In this document: piece after piece, positions 18,669-23,005 of the stretch | Numbering within the stretch: the stretch's first letter is position 1 | How the letters are laid out: each line of letters opens with the position of its first letter | Source: Heterotrichella gracilis | Taxonomy: Eukaryota > Sar > Xanthophyceae > Tribonematales > Xanthonemataceae | Direction: 5' to 3' | Length of the DNA: 23,005 bases | NCBI GenBank assembly: GCA_032358255.1 | Contig: JAULBX010029258.1 | Location: 1 to 23,005 of the forward strand | The notes under the pieces: generated by a model | The model's input: the letters and a program-made list of their open reading frames with translations, nothing else | What the model was told of the DNA's origin: nothing | Databases searched by the model: none | Program-made: the position numbers and the translations under genes

Positions 18669-21386
18669 TCAACGGTAGGACTTCTGGAAGCGTGCGCGGG
18701 CACCCTTTCCACCGAACCTGCACAGCAAAGGGGGCAGGATGTGTGAGAGGGGGGCCGCCACCAGGTATGGCTGTGAGACAGAGGGTCACCAGCGAGCGTA
18801 GAGCGAGCTGGGTTGATGGGATGAGGGGGCATGGGGGGGCCGGCTGCATTGCTGCACATGCACAGTGCAGGCATGCACGACGGAGGCACAGCACCTGAGC
18901 ATTGTCCTCATAAAAAATGCAATCCATGGGCGAAAGCTATACAGCCTGGGTGCAATTGGCTGGTAAAGGCTGTATGCAGTGATAATGCCCCTCGGCTGGT
19001 GCAGCGCGCGCGCGCACAGCTGGTTGCCGCACACCCCGTATGAGGTTGTACGCAGCAAAGAGCAGCCTTGGGCGCTCAAACCCATCCCAGTCCCGCAACT
19101 ACCCTCAGCCCCAACCACATCCGGTTGCCAACCTGCCCCGCCAGCACCCCGCGGCTAGCCCACGACAACCCATGCCCCAATGCATTATCGCCATAATGAA
19201 GTGTGGTATGATGGGCAACGCAGTACATTAAACGCCGCACCCAGCAGCCATACAGCCACCGGAAGAATGAGGCACAGTCACAATACAGAACAATAACTGA
19301 GTCACCAAAAGGGATCAGGGCACTTTCATTAGGGTTTAGGGTTTAAAGGAGGTAGGGTTAGGGTTAATAGAAGAAATAGCACGTACTTCTTTGGCTCGGC
19401 GCGCCGCGAGTCTGCCACCAGCAGCGTGCGGTCGTACTGCATGAGGATGTCCTTGATCTCCTTCTTGCTCTGCTCGTCAACGACTGGGGGAGGAAGGGGG
19501 CGGGGGGTCAGAGAGGGGCGTGTGTGGCGTGGGGAGGGGGGGATGCATATATATGCATGGTTGTGGTATGGGTTTTGTGCACCTCCGTGTGTGGCTATGC
19601 ACGTGTGGGGTGTTCAGGGCAGCTGCGTATTGGTCATGCAGGTTGCGGTGCGTGCGCAGCAGCTGTCAATGGCATTTCAGAGAACGCCTGTGCGCAACGG
19701 CTGGGTGTGTGTTCCTGCGGCCTCATGTGCACCCTCTTGCACCAAACATTCGTGCAGCTGCTATGGTGTGCAGCGGTACTCACATTTCTGGTAGAACGAC
19801 ACCAGGGACTTGGCGATCGCCTGGCGGATGGCTGCAAGGAAGGGAGGTGAGTCGGGTCAGTGAAACGGGTAGGGTTTGGGACTTCTGTGTGACTACCCTC
19901 CCAAGGGCATTTGTTGGAGGGTACACACTGGGTAGGTGACGGTAAGTTCACGCCACCACTGTATGTTTACTCCCCCAATATGGTATAGCATAAAGCCTTT
20001 CGTGCAGTGTTGACGTCCTGGCATTGCAACTGGGGATGAAAACCAGCTTTTCCAAGTAGGTTCCCTTCATGCGCATGCGCAGGTGCCCGGCCACCACAAT
20101 CCAGCCAATAGCATCACAAACCAGCTGTTGTGTGCAAGACTGCTCACTAGTACTTTTAAAATGCATGCGAACCAGTGACCAACCCAAAAATACAGTAGCA
20201 ACGCCCATGGCGCCAAGTACCGTAGCCCTGCGAGAGGCGGCCACCGCCCTCTACCCTAAATCATGCACCTTAGAGCACATACCGTAGATCTGCGAGATGC
20301 GGCCACCGCCCTTTACCCTGACGCGGATGTCCACGAACGAGAACCTCTGCAGTCCCAGGAGCAGCACTGGCTCAAATACCTTGAACCGCATGGCCTCGGG
20401 CTCAACCAGGTCCAGGGGGGAGCCTGCAGGGGAAAGGTGGGGTTGGGACCAGGGGGTTCAGGGTGTAGCGCAAAGGGGCTGCGTTGGCATGTATGGCTGG
20501 ATGAGTGGTGTTGCAGTGGTTATGCAATGCGCTGCTCTTGGCTGGTGCAGCGCTGAAGCTAAGGTGAGTTGGGGCAAGTGCGTTGAGCTTGAAAACCCCT
20601 GAGAGAAGGCGGCTGTGTAGGTAGAGGGGAGCTGATAGCTGCGCACTGTGTCCAGCAGCGTCGGCGGGCAGTCATCCATCCAGGTCCTCAACTTGGAATA
20701 TAGCAAGTTGCAAGCTACTGATAGAACCCCTGTTTGCTTTAAGCTCCGATGCTTTCGGTTGAGGGCGCACAAACAGCCAGAGGGAGCCATTGCACAGCTG
20801 CCATTCTTGATTCAGGCAAAAGGGCGCTGGTGCATGGCTGCCAGTCCAGTAGTGCTGCTGATTCGGTGGCATGAGGGCTGCCAGAAACTCTGTCCTTTCC
20901 ACTCCGCTGGTCATAATGCTGTTGTTTTCCCATAACCTCTGCTGGCCCATAAATCACTGTGTGCAGACCCCCTGCTGTGATGTCCCTGCCGTGTATGCAT
21001 GCCCTTTTGTCCCAACTCCGTATACCGTGCACCTAACAACCGTGGCCTTCTACTCACCATTTAGCCTGATCAGGCCCTTGCCCCGCTTGCAGTATGCCAC
21101 TGCCACGGCATTTTTCTGCAGAGCAACACCACCCATTAGCATAACAGTAGATGAGTCCACTGTATGAGTGCACTATGGCTTTGTCGGTCCGCAATTTTCA
21201 TACAGACATGCAAACAAAATGAATGGAGCACAGCAGTGTGCGGTGGGACATACCTTGCGCCCGAACGTCTGGACGGACTGCATAAGGAAAGGCACAGACA
21301 AGTGGGTTAGTTGGGCGTTCTGCAGTCAGCAATCAAGCACGGCAAGACAGCCACGCCAGGAAACGAGCGCAGGGACGCACCTCCAT
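18669..21386 (-). CDS. RPS16: 40S ribosomal protein S16 (uS9)
   Basis: uS9 is a core protein of the cytosolic small subunit; its C-terminal tail reaches the decoding site. Seven minus-strand exons are supported: 21386-21381, 21277-21254, 21115-21058, 20423-20283, 19831-19784, 19483-19387 and 18717-18669. They sum to 423 nt, 140 residues, normal for the family. Recognisable segments are [20 protein letters not shown], the [18 protein letters not shown] block, [40 protein letters not shown] and the C-terminus [14 protein letters not shown]. The first coding exon is only ATGGAG; I chose it because its donor GTGCGT gives an in-frame join. Some positions differ from the usual sequence (SPLDLV for [15 protein letters not shown] for RHRFxGVDM). 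The last intron is 669 bp. Confidence 0.96.
18718..19386 (-). other. Last intron of RPS16
   Basis: 669 bp between the exon ending EPKK and the terminal exon; donor GTACGT, acceptor GTGCAG. It contains TTAGGGTTTAGGG-like repeats (19329-19368) close to the donor. No other gene is seen. Confidence 0.8.
19329..19368 (+). repeat. TTTAGGG telomere-like patch in an RPS16 intron
   Basis: ATTAGGGTTTAGGGTTTAAA, then GGTAGGGTTAGGGTTAAT, starting within 20 nt of the splice donor on the minus strand. Interstitial and short. Confidence 0.85.
20221..20257 (-). repeat. Intronic copy of the 3' end of RPS16 exon 4
   Basis: 37 nt match 20283-20319 with four or five changes; the period is 62 bp. On the minus strand the copy ends ...CTACG followed by GTACTT, mirroring the real ...CTACG followed by GTATGT. 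It would read GGGRLSQGY in place of GGGRISQIY. Confidence 0.9.
20424..21057 (-). other. RPS16 intron 3
   Basis: 634 bp with donor GTGAGT and acceptor CCCTGCAG. It contains a CAAGTTGCAAG word near 20703-20714 similar to the palindrome in the nearby promoter region. No gene is seen. Confidence 0.7.
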
Positions 21387-21888
21387 CGTTGCCAACCTCA
21401 CAGGCAAAGGTGTCGGCGGGGTGTTCACCGTGAAAGAGGGCGACTCAGGGCTTCGACTCGGGTTTCATAACTTGGAAAGTTGCCGGCTCTGGAGTACGGC
21501 GGCTGCCTACCTGCATACAGCAAAATGTTATAACCCCCCTGGTACTCGAAGCCTGGCGGGACGCAACTTGCAAGTTGCAACTTGCCCTTGCAGCACGAAC
21601 AACACAGCCGTCAAGCCACCAAGTGCGAAGACTGCGCCAGCTTCCACCCCCAGTCATAACCTAGAATAGCGCAGACACAGCCTCGTATCCCACAGTCGAC
21701 CGTGCAGCCTGACTTCAACGCTTGCGCCACCCAGCTCGCGCCATACTGACCCTCACCCCTCGACTCTCTACAAGCCAGCATACGCAACCGTATCACCCAC
21801 CTTCCTACCTGGACACCAGCCAGTCATATCGCCTCGCCCTCTTCGCCTCCCGCGCGATGGCGCTGCTCTAACTTCCGTCGTGCAGAAA
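21387..21888. promoter_or_regulatory. Divergent promoter region of RPS16 and the WDR75-like gene
   Basis: 502 bp separate the two start codons, so 5' UTRs and both promoters must fit here. A 16-bp perfect palindrome GCAACTTGCAAGTTGC lies at 21563-21578, followed by another half-site CAACTTGC. A four-codon upstream open frame (ATGGCGCTGCTCTAA) begins at 21856 before the WDR75-like start. TTCCGTCGTGCAG just before that start could be a 5' UTR intron acceptor. No TATA box is evident. Confidence 0.55.
21563..21578. promoter_or_regulatory. 16-bp palindrome, candidate binding site
   Basis: GCAACTTGCAAGTTGC is its own reverse complement and is extended by CAACTTGC to 21585. It is nearly central in the 502-bp divergent region. 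Related words occur at 13134-13147 and 20703-20714 in introns, so it may be a dispersed repeat rather than an operator. Confidence 0.4.
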
Positions 21889-23005
21889 ATGGTGGCGGGC
21901 GGCGGGCCCATCTCCACTGGCACGCCAGTCCTCAGCCTCGACGGCTCCCTCCTACTCACCCCAGCCTCAAACGGGGTCCGCGTATACAGCGCAGTCACAG
22001 GAGAGCTTATTAGTACCCTCCATGGCCATACCGACGCCGTCACCTCCGTGTGCATAGACAGGAAGAGGGGGGACCAGGTGAGAACTGGGCTGCGGCGGGC
22101 TGGTTGGCAACTGTGGACAGTCTATGATTCTGGCGGAGCCGTACCCCTTCTGCGAGCTTGTTTACAGTTGAATGGGTGCAAAGTCTCAACGTCCTGGCAC
22201 AGACTGCATATGCATGCATATATAGTACTGCGGGCCACTGCTAGCTGCCTGTTAGCTGTAGGCCCTCCTGGGGTGTGGTGAGCGGGTTGGTCGGTGGCAC
22301 GTCACACCCTGTTACTTTGTCTGCATCTGCGCATCTTTTAAAGGTTGGACAGTTGCGCAATTCAACCTGGACGTCAGCAAGCCCGCCTATGGGTACCACG
22401 CCATGCCCATGGCGCTTGCTGACTTGTGTGTCCCTCCCCTTCCCACAGTGCTACAGCACATCCCTTGATGGCACCATCAGGCGATGGAACACAACCACAG
22501 GCGCCACCACCGCGCTGCACACCATCGGGCACCCCATCATCAGCATGGTGCGTCCCCAATCCCGCTCCCATGTGCATATCCAATGGGGACTGACAGCACA
22601 CTTCGCACCACTTCGTGGTGACACCATAGTTGCATACGCCTTCACACTATTTTGATGTGGGCGAGTATGTCATCTCTGTCCACCTTTTGGTGTGTGGGAT
22701 TACCCTTGAGGGTTTGTGTTCCCTGCAGGTGCTTGTGCCTCAGAAGCAGATGGCGTTTGTGAGCTGCCGGTGGGATGCCACAGGGTCAGGCAGGGTGAGT
22801 GCCAGGGTAGAACCTACCATAGGGTTATGGCTTCAAATTTGCAGCTCAACTGCCTTGCCCGTGTATTCGCGCAGGCTTTGCAAGTGCAGGATTCATTATT
22901 TTGTCCTGGTGAACTTCCCATAGCCCCTATGTTAGTTAGTTAGTTAGTTACATGCATTCCAGCAAAATAGCCAGATTAGCAGTCAGTCTTGCACATGCGG
23001 CGCCA
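21889..23005 (+). CDS. WDR75: WD40 protein, WDR75/UTP17-like, 5' part (partial)
   Basis: WDR75 (yeast Nan1/Utp17) belongs to the UTP-A/t-UTP complex of the small-subunit processome in the nucleolus and is needed for pre-rRNA transcription and processing. Exons 21889-22077, 22449-22547 and 22729-22794 join in phase 0 and code 118 residues. The ATG sits in an AAAATGG context. A WD40 repeat pattern is clear: VLSLDGSLLLTPASNGVRVY, VTGELISTLHGHTDAVTSV, CYSTSLDGTIRRWNTTTG, then HTIGHPIISM. The order of a non-canonical first blade, VRVYS, TGE, LHGH and CYSTSLDGTIRRW follows the WDR75 N-terminus closely. The gene continues beyond the window; no further exon could be fixed between 22795 and the edge. 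Another WD40 protein cannot be fully excluded. Confidence 0.8.
22078..22448 (+). other. First intron of the WDR75-like gene
   Basis: 371 bp with donor GTGAGA and acceptor TTCCCACAG. It contains CATATGCATGCATATATA at about 22207-22224, another TGCATGCA-type word. No other gene is seen. Confidence 0.75.
22931..22950 (+). repeat. (GTTA)5 microsatellite
   Basis: Five perfect GTTA units in intronic sequence of the WDR75-like gene near the right edge. Confidence 0.9.

Overview
The window is nuclear DNA from a eukaryote, most likely a green alga (Chlorophyta, probably chlorophycean). The reasons are: very intron-dense, GC-rich genes with GT-AG introns; a small nuclear-encoded protein with a chloroplast plus Tat-type lumen targeting sequence; TGTAA motifs downstream of stop codons, the polyadenylation signal known from chlorophycean algae; and TTTAGGG-type telomere-like repeats in introns. 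No species is claimed. All exon models were built by hand from splice sites and protein motifs, without transcript data.

Layout. (1) 1-727, minus strand: 5' part of a RecQ-family DNA helicase gene running off the left edge. (2) 728-about 2103: intergenic DNA shared with the divergent formin gene, whose first exon(s) I could not fix. (3) 2104-15358, plus strand: a large formin gene, 25 exons traced with continuous reading frame, about 1,847 residues. Domain order is PH, Ser-rich linker, GBD/FH3-type helical repeats, a 428-residue proline-rich block, the apparent end of FH3, a conventional FH1, FH2, and a long proline- and Ser-rich tail ending in a DAD-like motif. (4) 16143-17481, plus strand: a four-exon gene for a 124-residue predicted thylakoid lumen protein of unknown function. 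(5) 18669-21386, minus strand: a seven-exon gene for ribosomal protein uS9 (RPS16). (6) 21889 to the right edge, plus strand: the start of a WD40 protein resembling WDR75/UTP17 of the small-subunit processome. RPS16 and the WDR75-like gene are head to head about 500 bp apart, so a ribosomal protein and a ribosome assembly factor may share a promoter region.

The most unusual features are two. First, introns next to at least six exon edges (five in the formin gene, one in RPS16) carry degenerate copies of the adjoining exon end, often with the splice site, and several lie beside TTTAGGG-like repeats. These look like local duplication scars. Second, the formin's main proline-rich block lies inside the FH3 repeats rather than only before FH2, and the three exons coding for it form a frame-neutral cassette. 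Smaller points are a 91-bp MITE-like element upstream of the lumen-protein gene, AT-rich islands in formin introns, and a 6-nt first coding exon in RPS16.
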